From assembly GCA_024364735.1 (NCBI GenBank), contig JAGFNQ010005408.1:1-64000 (forward strand): 64,000 nt of DNA, in the 5' to 3' direction. Shown here piece by piece: positions 24,216 through 33,848 of this stretch. How positions within the stretch are numbered: position 1 is the stretch's first letter; each line of letters begins with the position of its first letter. The translations under genes were made by a program, and so were the position numbers. The DNA is from Boesenbergia rotunda. Lineage: Eukaryota; Streptophyta; Magnoliopsida; Zingiberales; Zingiberaceae. Below the pieces are notes generated by a model, which was given only the letters and a program-made list of their open reading frames with translations, was not told the DNA's origin and searched no databases.

Positions 24216-26258
24216 ATGGATACTGACCTAGTTTTAGATCGAACATAGACATGGGTGTTTGGAAGTGCTCAATTCTGACAGTAAACCAAGCAGCACTAAG
24301 CAAATTGTTAAAAATTATACTAAGACAAGAAAATAAAGATGACTATAGGACTAGAAATGGGCATTTAGATGCAAGCACTTGAAAATCAGAAACTACTTTC
24401 CACGTTAAGTTTATCTAAATTTCATGCAACTGTAAACTAAAAGATAGATGTTTCATCTAAATGACTCTCATTCTCTGCTTTAATAAGTTTGATCCATGTT
24501 TTTTTGTAACCTCAATTCTTATTGGTTGATTATTTATGTGTTCATTTTACTAACCTCAATTCTTATATAAAATCATACAGATTTGACTTCAAGGATTAAA
24601 TTGAACAATGGAAGTTGGACACTACGTTCAATAGCAAAAAAATGGAGAAACTGGAAGTCAGAACTAAAAAAGAAGTATTATGATCCTGAGTTGCCAATGG
24701 AAGTTCTTCTACAAGAAAGAGATAACAGAGCTTTTGTGGAACAATATGTGAAATTAGTTGTCCAGTGGAAATCAGAAAAATCAAAGGTTTATAATATTTT
24801 ATCCCTTTAGAAAAATTTTCATGTTGATTTTAGTATTGTGTATCAAGTTGAATTTAATATATTAGGAAAGAAGCGAAAAAAATAAGATGGCTCGAAAGCA
24901 AAAGATAATGAATCAGACAACTGGAAGAAGATCTTTCGCTCAAGTGCAACAAAAATTGGTAAATTTTCTTATTAATCTTATAATTCTATATGCATTAGAA
25001 TTTATAAACTTTTAACCAATTTTAATTTTAGAACAAAGAAAAGGGACGACCCCCATCATGAGTTGAATTATTCCATGCTTGCTTCACTCATGCTAATGGA
25101 ACTACCTCAAGCAACATTGTGGCAGAAAAATTGGTATGTTGTATTATAATCTTCTACTACGTTTCTTTAAACGATTTTTGTTTTCATCATTACAATGTAT
25201 AAATTTTGGTTTTTTATTTTTTGGTAAAGGATGCAATGAAAGAACTAGAAAATCAACTTTCTGAAGATGAGGATGATCAAGTTGGTCAAAATGACATTTT
25301 TGCTCAAATCATTGGACCAGATAAATCAGGTCGAGTATGTATGCTTGGTGATGGTGTTAGCCCATCTAATTTATGGGGAGAAGTTCTAAGCCGTATTACA
25401 TGCAACCGAATAGTGATGGAGCAAAAGACACAGTTAGAAAAATGGATGAACAAATTAGAAAGCAAGGCAAACACATTGCAATGTTAGAATCAAAGATTTG
25501 CAATCATCACACAACAACATCTAGTAGCCCATTATTTTCCGATCCAATGCGTTTATCTCTAACGGTAAAGTCTTTTTTTATTTTTCTTACTTTATTAATA
25601 TATTCAGTGCGTTATTGATTTTTAATATCTCCATTATTTTTGTATTTTTCATGTAGATTGGATGTTCTGTCTTGATAAAAAGTCTATTTGATCCGACAAA
25701 AATTGTGGCAAAAGGAGTTGTTCGTAGCATGGATCCGAATACTGAAGTAGGAAGACAGGCGTTGGGACCAAATTGGTGTGAAATACAAGTTCTAGTTGTT
25801 CTACAACGGGAAGAGAGTTTTATTAGGCCATATGATCTTTTACAAAGGTTTGAGGATGCACTTGGAGGAATGATAGCTTGGCCTTGTCATCTGGTATGAT
25901 ATGTAAATTTTTAATTAACTACTATTATTATATATGTCATTATGTTAATGTCTTATAAAATGAATATCAATTATATTTGCAATTGACAATTAATGAAGAA
26001 GCCTTCTACTAGGTGCACGAGGTTAGATTTTTAATTTTGTTGATGTATGTTGTCTTTTTTTTTCTCCAAACAACTATGATAGTGGAATATTGATGCCCAT
26101 TCACTAATTAGATATCCATGCTTTTTCTTACCCATGTATCTTCTTTAATAAGTAAATTTACTTATCTTTTTTTCAACTCTCGCCTTTATTGATCTTGTTC
26201 TGCAGCGACTTTCCATCTTGATATTTCTTCTTAACATGTTAAAATGCTAAACTAGCTT

Positions 26259-26465
26259 TTTGAGCCAAAGCCAGAGTGGTCAGTTTTCAGGGAAGCAAGC
26301 TTTGGTCATGGGGAACTGAAGATTGTGAACTCAACTCACGCATTTTGGAGTTGGCACCGAAATGACAATGATGAATCAGTTAACTCAGATGAGTTTTGGA
26401 TCACTTCATTATCCACTTCAGGTTGCATTGTCAGGAAGCGTTGGAAAATTCTCATGTCTCCTTGA
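26259..26465 (+). pseudogene. Captured C-terminal exon of a purple acid phosphatase
   Basis: A continuous 68-codon frame ends in TGA at 26463-26465. It contains PEWSVFREASFGHGELKIVN and then THAFWSWHRNDND and DEFWITSL, the conserved C-terminal end of plant purple acid phosphatases (metallophosphoesterases with an Fe-containing dinuclear centre). The upstream catalytic metal-binding motifs are absent, so no enzyme could be made. The downstream 500 bp resemble carried-over 3' untranslated sequence. It is on the same strand as the transposase genes, inside the last intron of the second CACTA gene, and could be included in a chimeric transcript. Confidence 0.8.
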
Positions 26466-27035
26466 ATCATTCCAGTCTGACAGCTGTTGGTTTGGAAGTG
26501 TTGGTGTAGATAATAAATCAAATCACAGTAAGCTAATGTGTGCAATGGTTGTTATGCTCGAAAGCGTAGCTTAGTCAATGGGTGGTCGCTATCAACTCAT
26601 TCTGGGATGTGCATTAAGGTTTTAGAACTAATCAAGACACCACCAATATTTTGTTACTGTAACTTGATAGATGATTCACCCTTTGTGTTTTTTTTTTCAT
26701 TGATTATGTGATTAACACAAGCATCGTGGCTTTGGTTAATAGTAATAGTAAGATCATGTTAATAGAAAAAGTTTAAATTCTTTTTCATTGACACTAGCAT
26801 TGCTGAACTAGCAGGTTAAAATGCTAGTGTCAATGCTACTGTCATTTTATAAAGTTCATTGACACTAGCTTTTGTTTACTTATATGCCTCGTTATATAGG
26901 TTGCAAACCAGCTTTATCTGCTGAATTATGCTTCAGATACTATTGAACAGTTTCCTATGCGACCAACAAACAGAATTCATTTTATCATTCCACTATCAGT
27001 GCTTTGACAATTTCCTTTATATTTGACTATAGCAT

Positions 27036-27357
27036 TGTAGCGGCCCCGCCTCTATGGTCCCCGCAGACAATCCTCTAGGTCGGCGACCCTACGGTCTTCC
27101 CACCCCTGGCAGTGGGTTTTTGCCTTCCCCAGGATTCGAACCCTTGACCTCCAGGACAAGTACAATAGTTCCTGAATCCTGGTACCAAGTGAGCTATAGC
27201 TCACTTGGTACCAGGATTCAGGAACTATTGTACTTGTCCTGGAGGTCAAGGGTTCGAATCCTGGGGAAGGCAAAAACCCACTGCCAGGGGTGGGAAGACC
27301 GTAGGGTCGCCGACCTAGAGGGTTGCCTGCGGGGACCATAGAGGCGGGGCCGCTACA
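27036..27357. mobile_element. Fold-back element E1: near-perfect 322-bp palindrome with tRNA-like arms
   Basis: The centre is at 27196/27197 (gagcta/tagctc) with no spacer. I find two mismatches between the 161-bp arms. The ends are TGTAGCGGCCCCGCC and its mirror. Each arm, read outward from the centre, has an A-box-like TAGCTCACTTGG (27197-27208 on the right) and a B-box GGTTCGAATCC (27251-27261), the internal RNA polymerase III promoter of tRNA-derived sequences, then ggcaaaaacccactg and a GC-rich tail. No clear target duplication is seen. The mirrored 95-residue frames on both strands are a by-product of the symmetry. Confidence 0.85.
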
Positions 27358-27376
27358 TAAAAAGGCGTCTTTTTAT

Positions 27377-27871
27377 TGTAACGACCCGACCCCTTGGCCC
27401 CTTGGGCGGCCCAACTGGCGGCCCACTTGGCGGCCCTCGGCCCCTTGGGCGGCCAAATCTCATTTGGCGGCCCCTTTGGCGACCTCTTTGGGCGGTCGTT
27501 ACTCACAAGTACTTCCCACCCCTGGCCAGTGGATTTTTGCCTTCCTCAGGATTCGAACTCTAGACCTCCAGGATAAGTACTAGAGTTTATGAATCCTGAT
27601 ACCAATTGAGCTATAGCTCAATTGGTATCAGGATTCATAAACTCTAGTACTTATCCTGGAGGTCTAGAGTTCGAATCCTGAGGAAGGCAAAAATCCACTG
27701 GCCAGGGGTGGAAAGTACTTGTGAGTAACGGCACGGCCAATGGTCGTCGGTTGACGACATAAGGGGTCGCCATGTGGGCCGCCAGTTAGGCCGTCCAAGG
27801 GACCGCCAGTTGGGCCGCCAAGTGGGCCGCCTGTTGGGCCGCCCAAGGGGCCGAGGGGCCGGGTCGTTACA
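27377..27871. mobile_element. Fold-back element E2: second, related palindrome (495 bp)
   Basis: Its organisation is as in E1, 19 bp further on. The ends are TGTAACGACCCG and its mirror, and the centre is 27613/27614 with the same gagcta/tagctc. The inner roughly 100 bp of each arm appear identical by eye and carry A-box TAGCTCAATTGG (27614-27625) and B-box GTTCGAATCC (27669-27678). The outer parts differ: each arm has an array of ggcggcc(c)aa/act-tggc units, with more units and an extra segment on the right. E1 and E2 have clearly diverged from each other, so they are two members of a family. Confidence 0.85.
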
Positions 27872-28169
27872 GGCATGGCATGGCATTATTAGTGCATTAT
27901 ATTCCACTATCAGTGGATTATTCCACTATCAGTGCATTATATTCTTTTACCGTGTTCAAATCTATTGGTTGATTATTTATCATGTTCATTTTGCAACCTT
28001 ACCGTGTTCATCTTGCCTTCTACTTAAGTTTTAGCATTTGTTGGTTTGGTTTGCTTATAAAAAAAATCTAGATCTAGATTATAATTTTTTTTCTTTATTA
28101 TATACTTCTTTAATTTTATTTCATTTACACAAACTAATTAATATATGATTTTTTTTGTAGGTCACATGA

Positions 28170-29204
28170 ATATTAGATTTTGTTTAAGATGTGATGGTTG
28201 AAGATTGAAGATGCAGTAAAGTTTCGAAGTTTGGTTATATTTTGCTTTAAGCTTTAGGAGAGATTGTAATTTTTTACTAGTTCTTAAACTAAATACATTG
28301 GGTACATTTGTGATTGTGATTAGTGCATAGATATTTTTTTAGGTGACTAATTTGACAGTCTTGTATTGCAAAAAAATTGGCAATTATTGATTAGCACTTT
28401 AATTTCAATTTAAAATTTTTATTTGTGTTCATATTAATTATTTATATGTGTAAATATTTATATCATAAAAATATTGAAAATGGGTGAGATATTTATTAAT
28501 ATATGATAGTTTTTATGTAACAATAGAATACCAAATCATGTAGATAAAAATATCATTATAAAACTCATACGAAGACATTTCAAAATGTCATAATAAATAA
28601 TTATTAATGATGACATTTCAAAATGTCATACTAAACTATCATTAGTGATATTTTTTATTATGCCTATAAATGAAATTCAAGACACTTATAAATGTCTTGA
28701 TAAATAATTTTAAAGGACATATAAATTTGTCATCATTACTATAATAAAATAACATATATAAATGTCATTATAAATCTTATAGTGACATTATTTTTTGTCA
28801 CTATAACAATTATTCATGCTATTAGTGTTGTCACTATTTTTATTTTATAGTGACATTAAGAATTGTCACTATAAATAAAATTCAAGACACTTATAATTGT
28901 CTTGATAAATAATTTTAAAGGACATATAAATTTGTCATCATTACTATAATAAAACGACATATATAAATGTCATTATAAATCTTATAGTGACACTATTTTT
29001 TGTCACTATAACAATTATTCATGCTATTAGTATTGTCACTATTTCTATTTTATAGTGACATTAAGAATTATCATAAGTGATAAGACTTTAGACGACATCA
29101 CTATAGAGAACATTTTAACTTAATGTCACTATATCAAAAATGTCAGTATAAGTATTATATGATGACACTTTTCAATGTCATTAAAAGCATTTTTTCTTAT
29201 AGTA
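28170..29204 (+). repeat. CACTA right subterminal region and terminus
   Basis: This is AT-rich DNA after the second gene. From about 28540 the words gacattt, aaatgtc, tagtgaca and tgtcacta recur in both orientations. A block of about 205 bp at 28670-28875 is repeated in tandem at about 28880-29075. It ends ttttttcttatagta at 29204. These are the right-hand transposase-binding repeats and imperfect TIR. Confidence 0.8.
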
Positions 29205-29206
29205 TA

Positions 29207-29422
29207 AGCACAATTAACCTAACCAAGAATCCAGTCCATCACTCTAGGACTAAACATATTGAAGTGCGCCACCACTTCATTAGGGATCATGTTGTTAGAG
29301 GAGATGTTGAACTCCCATATGTAGAGTCCAAATCAAATCTAACGGATATTTTCACTAAACCACTCCCCGAAAATGAGTTTAGCTTCTTAAGAAGGGAGTC
29401 GGGAATGTGTTGCGCTTCATAG
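29207..29422 (+). pseudogene. C-terminal end of copia Pol (RNase H tail), truncated
   Basis: The frame STINLTKNPVHHSRTKHIEV, then FIRDHVVRGD, VESKSNLTDIFTKPLP and a TAG stop, is the last roughly 70 residues of copia Pol. It aligns with the end of the Pol encoded at 48419-48640 on the other strand. Everything N-terminal of this is lost at the CACTA junction. Confidence 0.9.
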
Positions 29423-30978
29423 GATTGAAATGCTTTCAAAACTCTTCATGATCAATTTGAATTGTTGGGATACAATTGGGTAACTTGGGGACATCTCACA
29501 CAAACTATAAGGTTCAACAAAATATTTTTGTTTGCTAGATATGGGGTGAGATGCTCAGATCAACTTAATTTCTCAAAATGTCAATGCATCCCTTGAGAAA
29601 TTTGGTTGACGAGATAAAAATCACTTCGGTGACCAAGTATGGGGAAAACCAATGCATAACACATGTGTACTTGGCTCCATGATCATACTTGGACATTCCA
29701 ATCAAGGAAACTTGATTAGAGACCTTATTTGGATACAAACTTGGTTGAAATTGAGTGGATGTTTGTTGATTGAGTTTGACTCCACTTGAGTGGAGCAAAG
29801 TGATTGTTAAACCCATAAGGACCTTTGATCCTGGTTCAGGGATCAATTTTAGTCAAGGGACCACTTCCAAGATCGATAACTTTCATCCGATCTTGTCAGA
29901 AATCATTTGGAAGTCTGAAACTGAAAGTTTCAGATCGTATCAGGAAAATTCAGGAAGCCTGATCGGTCACCGGACCGATTAGGAGTATGTCTAATTGGTC
30001 CAACGAACCGATCCAGCTCCTTTGCGAAAAATTATCAAAACCCACTGTGTTGGTCTGGATCGGTCCTCGGACCGATCTGGCACCCTCTGTGATGATCGGT
30101 CCACAGACCAATCAGAGGGGTCACAGAACACTTCGCGAAAAATTGACCAAACATCCTGTGTTGGCCTAGATCGGTCCCCGGACCGATCTGGCACCCTGTG
30201 GTGATCGGTCCACAGGCCGATCAGGGGGCTCACGGAAAAACCTCCAAACCTACTGTTCGCTTCCTGATCGATCAGCCGATCGATCAGGGGCCTGCCTGAT
30301 CGGTCACCCGACCGATCAGGACTAGGCCAGTCTGATCAGGCTGGAGCCTGATTGGTCTGGGCGCTCCCAGATCGAACGGTGATCCGTTCGATCACATTAA
30401 AGTTTGGTTGGTGGATCTGTCCACCAACCGATTTAATCACATATTCTCTTCACTTCCCAAGCCCTAGCGCCGAAACCCCTCAGCGCCGAAACTCTCCTCT
30501 CTTGCGCGTGAGATCCCTCTCTTCCTGTGCGTGAGTTCTTCTGCGCGTGGCTGCTCGCGCTTCTCCTTCCGTGCGCATGTGCTCTTCTTTTCGCGAGAGT
30601 TCGTGTCAAGCTTCTGCGTTTTTCCTCTCGTGAGCAAGTTTCCGAAGTCAATCAACTCAACATAGCACCTAAGTAATCATTGTTGTTGGTTTGTCTTACA
30701 AATCAATTCATAGATTATGTATTTGGGCTAACCATGTTTTGGTGTTTTCCTGTTATGTTGTGATCCTACTCATTGCCGTGACCTTGCCATAATTTTTCAC
30801 CCCACTGATTAAACCTAATCATGTACACTTTATATCATGATCTGATTCTTCCCGTGTTCAAATCTTGGTTCTTTGATTAAACCCATGTTCATATGATCAA
30901 TTCCATCTTGTGTTCTATTTCATTCTTGTGTCATGATCATGATCACTTGTTTCACTTCATTTGATTCAATTTGCTGTC
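29423..30978 (+). other. Spacer between pol and the env-like ORF, with hairpin array
   Basis: It has no credible ORF. 29423-29955 is homologous to the reverse complement of about 47860-48400. From 29960 to 30370 it carries about seven inverted repeats with GATCGGTC/GACCGATC stems and different 4-5 base loops. 30430-30660 is GC-rich and untranslated-leader-like (agccctagcgccgaaaccc, cgcgtgag repeats), then AT-rich to the ORF. It may hold a promoter or leader for the env-like ORF; that is inference. Confidence 0.6.
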
Positions 30979-32273
30979 ATGGTCAATTCTTCAAACCCTT
31001 AGAAAGTCATCTAAGGGCAAGGAACTAATTGAGGGAAGCTCAAAGGGCAAAGGCCCCTCATCCTCTTCAAATCCTCAACCATCCCCTAATACCATATTTC
31101 AAAATATCCATTACGGACTAGCTTTTCAATATCACACCTTCAAACTCATGCCATGTCGAACGGTGGACCAAACATTCATTTACGAACATTGTCCGTCAGT
31201 ACGACGAATCATTGAGTTTTACGGACTTCAATCCATTCTTTTCCTTGAGAGGCCAATCAACCTTGATTTGGTCTTCGAATTCTATAATAACATGGTCGAT
31301 GGAGAGGGTATGGGGTGGAGGACCCGTGTTGCCGGTATCGACCTTCATTTTGATCTATCTGCCTTCACTGCCTTTCTTGGCCGTCGCCGATCAGATAATG
31401 ACTTTCCACTCTATCCTTATCTTCCGGACCCTCTACCAGTTCATTTTGATGGAGTCACTCCTGACTCTATCTATGAGTACTTTTTCGGCCATCCCAGGCC
31501 AGGGGGTCCCGGTGAGCGCGTCGGTGATTTCCCCACATTTCCTGCTCTCTACCTTTTCCCCGTTGATTATGTTTTGTTTAAGATCATCACTAATTGTCTC
31601 CTCCCGACTACTTCAAAACACTTAGATGAAATTCACTCATTCCACTGCTTGATGCTCTACGGGATGCATCAGCAGTTAGACTTTGACCCAGTGACTTCCA
31701 TCTTTTTCTCCATCATTACCTACCGCCAGATGTACGGTCAGACAGTGTACATGCCATTTGGACACATCATTACTGCCTGGCTACATTTGGTTGGTATCGA
31801 TGTCTCACAGGGCAGCATCGTACCTATGGTTCGGCAGGACTGCCGACTTGACCGACACATGTTGGCCCGTCTGGCATTGTTGTCGGACCACAGGGGCTTC
31901 GGTGGAAGGATAGGAGACGTATGGAGGAGTTACCTCGGGCATCCCATGATCCGGAGTCGTCCGCTGCTGCTGAGGAGTACTATGAGCCAGATCCAGATCT
32001 CCGCTGGCAGGTTACAGAGCTAGAGCGGATGATGTAGTGCGAGTTACATATTTTCGAGCTCTGGCAACAGGAGGTCAGCTCAGAGTTTCGGTCCTTCGAT
32101 CGCTGACTAGTCGCTCTAGCATCCGATGTTTCTGGGATCTGCTCACTGCAGGAGACGTGGTATGAGGAGTGGTACCATCATACGTTTCCTGGAGCTGCGA
32201 CCTCCAGCAGAACTCCACCAGGAGATGTTATATTTATTGATGATTCATCAGACGATGACCCCGCTGAGGGTTG
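30979..32273 (+). pseudogene. Env-like ORF of the Z1 element, decayed
   Basis: A frame running over 350 codons resembles the plant retrotransposon env-like / putative plant transposon protein family (RIIEFYGLQSILFLERPINL, LHFDLSAFTAFLGR, SFHCLMLYGMHQQLDF, MPFGHIITAWLHLVGIDVSQ). The probable original start is the ATG at 30979 (MVNSSNP), but a one-base shift puts a TAG at 31000-31002 and the main frame continues as KSSKGKELIEGSSKGKG. Near 31950 a second shift moves the frame to EEYYEPDPDLRWQVTELERM, followed by a TAG and later a TGA before the acidic tail DDSSDDDPAEG and the final stop at about 32273. No signal peptide or membrane segment is clear; an envelope function is not shown for this family. 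Confidence 0.7.
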
Positions 32274-32720
32274 ATGCTATTTGACTGTTTGGATTGAATG
32301 ACTCTATGGTTGTATGCCTCTGATTTATATGCTTATTGTTAGTTGATATGATTGTTCGTAAAATTGCTATCGTTATGTATGCCTCATTATGTGTTGCTAT
32401 GATTATGCTTAAGATGTCATGTTCATATGATACATATGATTGCTTTGCCATGCCTTATCTTTATCATATGTTTTCATATGCTTTCAAAATTCAATCAAAT
32501 CTTTTGTTGTTTTGGGAAACCCATAGGGTTGAGAGGGAGTATGATTAAACTTAACAACCCGTCTACACCCTTTTCGGTGTTTAACAAAGGGGGAGAGTGT
32601 AGTTGGTTAAGTTTAGGATGATTATGTTGTAGGGGGAGGATCCTGATTCCCCTATGATTCTGGAATTTGAGAAAATTGATTTCAAAATCCCTAAACATAA
32701 AATCGGGTTGTCAAACAACA

Positions 32721-32734
32721 AAAAGGGGGAGATT
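32721..32734 (+). promoter_or_regulatory. Polypurine tract of the Z1 element
   Basis: aaaaagggggagat directly precedes the 3' LTR start tgttgatg at 32735. The interval 32274-32720 between the env-like ORF and the PPT is untranslated with no feature I recognise. Confidence 0.9.
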
Positions 32735-32868
32735 GTTGATGCAGTCTGACCCTGATTGTTGTTTTGGTATTGACACCGATCTTAGTTTAGGTTGATGAGA
32801 TGATTATGATTGGGATTAAGTCCTGATCGTGGACTAGGCATACCTAGTGGGGCTAGGTGTGAAAAAGT

Positions 32869-33218
32869 CCTAACCTGGAGGGTTAGGTGTGAAAAGTCCT
32901 AACCTGGAGGGTTAGGTGTGAGAAAATCCTAGCTTGGAGGGCTAGGTGTGAAAAGTCCTAACCTGGAGGGTTAGGTGTGGAAAAATCCTAGCTTGGAGGG
33001 CTAGGTGTGAAAAGTCCTAACCTGGAGGGTTAGGTGTGAAAAAGTCCTGGCTTGGAGGGTCAGGTCCTAGCATGGAGGGCTAGGTTGATGAAATCCCGGC
33101 TTGGAGGGCCAGGTCCAGGTCCTAGCTTGGAGAGCTAGGTTGATGAAATCCTGGCTTGGAGGGTCAGGTCCTAGCTTAAAGGGCTAGGTTGGATGAAATC
33201 CTAGCTTGGAGGGCTAGG
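32869..33218 (+). repeat. Hairpin array 1: CCTAACC-TGGAG-GGTTAGG type
   Basis: Thirteen imperfect units of 25-30 bp. Each is a 6-7 bp inverted repeat around the loop tggag, joined by gtgaaaa or gatgaaat spacers. Stem variants change on both sides: CCTAAC with GTTAGG, CCTAGC with GCTAGG, and CCTGGC or CCCGGC with G(T/C)CAGG. Related arrays occur at 9030-9220 and, reversed, at 54985-55455. Confidence 0.9.
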
Positions 33219-33230
33219 TTGGAGTCCCTG

Positions 33231-33848
33231 GATCGGTCTGGTGACCGATCAGGGAAGTTGGCATGGTGCTCCTTCGTGGATCGGTCTGGTGACTGATCCA
33301 GCGATGACTGATCGGACTGGTGACCGATCAGGGAGCACACAGTGAGGTTGGGAACCTGCAGCTCAGCTCTAATTGGTCTGGTGACCGATCAGGGAGCATG
33401 CAGTTCGCTCACTGCTCTGCTCCTGATCGGTCTGGTGACCGATCAGGTAGCATACAGTGGGCTTTGGTTCCCCTTACTGCTTGGCTCCTGATCGGTCTGG
33501 TGACCGATCTGGAACACTGTTTGGATCGTTCTGGTGAACAATCAAGTGTCGCGAGTTCCTCACTATGACCGATCAGGACGAAGCCTGATCGGTCTGAGCA
33601 TGCCCTGATCGGTCTGGTGATCGGTCAGGAGGGTTGGACTGTGAAGCTAAGAAATCACACTACAAAGGGGTGGATCAGACTGGTGACCGATCCACAACCT
33701 GGGATCGGTCTGGTGATCGGTCCCAGAGAAATCGTGATTTCTGATTGAGCGTTAGGGATCGATCAGGATGGAGCCTGATCGGTCTGAACCCACTCTGATC
33801 GGTCTGGTGACCGATCAGGAGGCTCTCTAATCGGTTCGGTGACCGATC
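33231..33848 (+). repeat. Hairpin array 2: GATCGGTC-TGGT-GACCGATC type
   Basis: About twelve units with 8-bp stems and a four-base loop lie in non-repetitive spacers of 20-60 bp. One unit (33524-33543) has GATCGTTC paired with GAACAATC, a two-sided change that keeps pairing. The same stems recur at 9260-9600, 29960-30370 and 54300-54975. Confidence 0.9.

Larger units (their letters stand above)
21789..28169 (+). pseudogene. Second CACTA gene (Ptta/En/Spm Transposase_24-like), broken
   Basis: This many-exon gene lies downstream of TNP2 on the same strand. Clear exons are 21789-21873, 22438-22530, 22604-22679, 22803-22919, 24581-24786, 24866-24958, 25032-25133, 25230-25564, 25657-25893 and a last one, 28161-28169, giving Val-Thr-stop. 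The middle exons show the family pattern (NGSWTLRSIAKKWRNWK, then QWKSEKSKERSEKNKMARK, then GRRSFAQVQ), and exon 25657-25893 gives KIVAKGVVRSMDPNTEVG. It is probably the DNA-binding accessory protein for the subterminal repeats. Two lesions are visible: an in-frame TGA at 25059-25061 where Arg is expected, and a frameshift near 25438-25443 after which the reading continues as MDEQIRKQGKHIAMLESK. The last intron (25894-28160) holds the phosphatase fragment and both fold-back elements. Confidence 0.75.
15418..29204 (+). mobile_element. CACTA (En/Spm, CMC) DNA transposon, about 13.8 kb
   Basis: The left end is CACTACAAGAAAAAA. The right end, ttttttcttatagta, is its reverse complement except for two transitions. 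Both ends carry many subterminal copies of gacattta/taaatgtc. Inside are a TNP2 transposase gene, a second transposase-associated gene of the Ptta/En/Spm type, and two host-gene fragments. The 3-bp flanks (cca at 15415-15417, taa at 29205-29207) do not match, and the right flank is pol of a different element, so one boundary has probably been rearranged. Confidence 0.88.

Noticed and set aside
27197..27261. Possible tRNA gene
   Set aside because: A and B boxes are present but the acceptor stem and a proper anticodon arm are not; tRNA-derived sequence, not a tRNA gene. The same applies to 44413-44468.
27052..27341. Two 95-residue frames with almost the same protein on opposite strands
   Set aside because: They are a direct result of the E1 palindrome and run across GC-rich non-coding arms; no start context or known domain.
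32869..33848. CRISPR-like array of short palindromic repeats
   Set aside because: This is plant LTR DNA; the units vary, spacers are not unique or equal in length, and the same arrays occur in other LTR copies.
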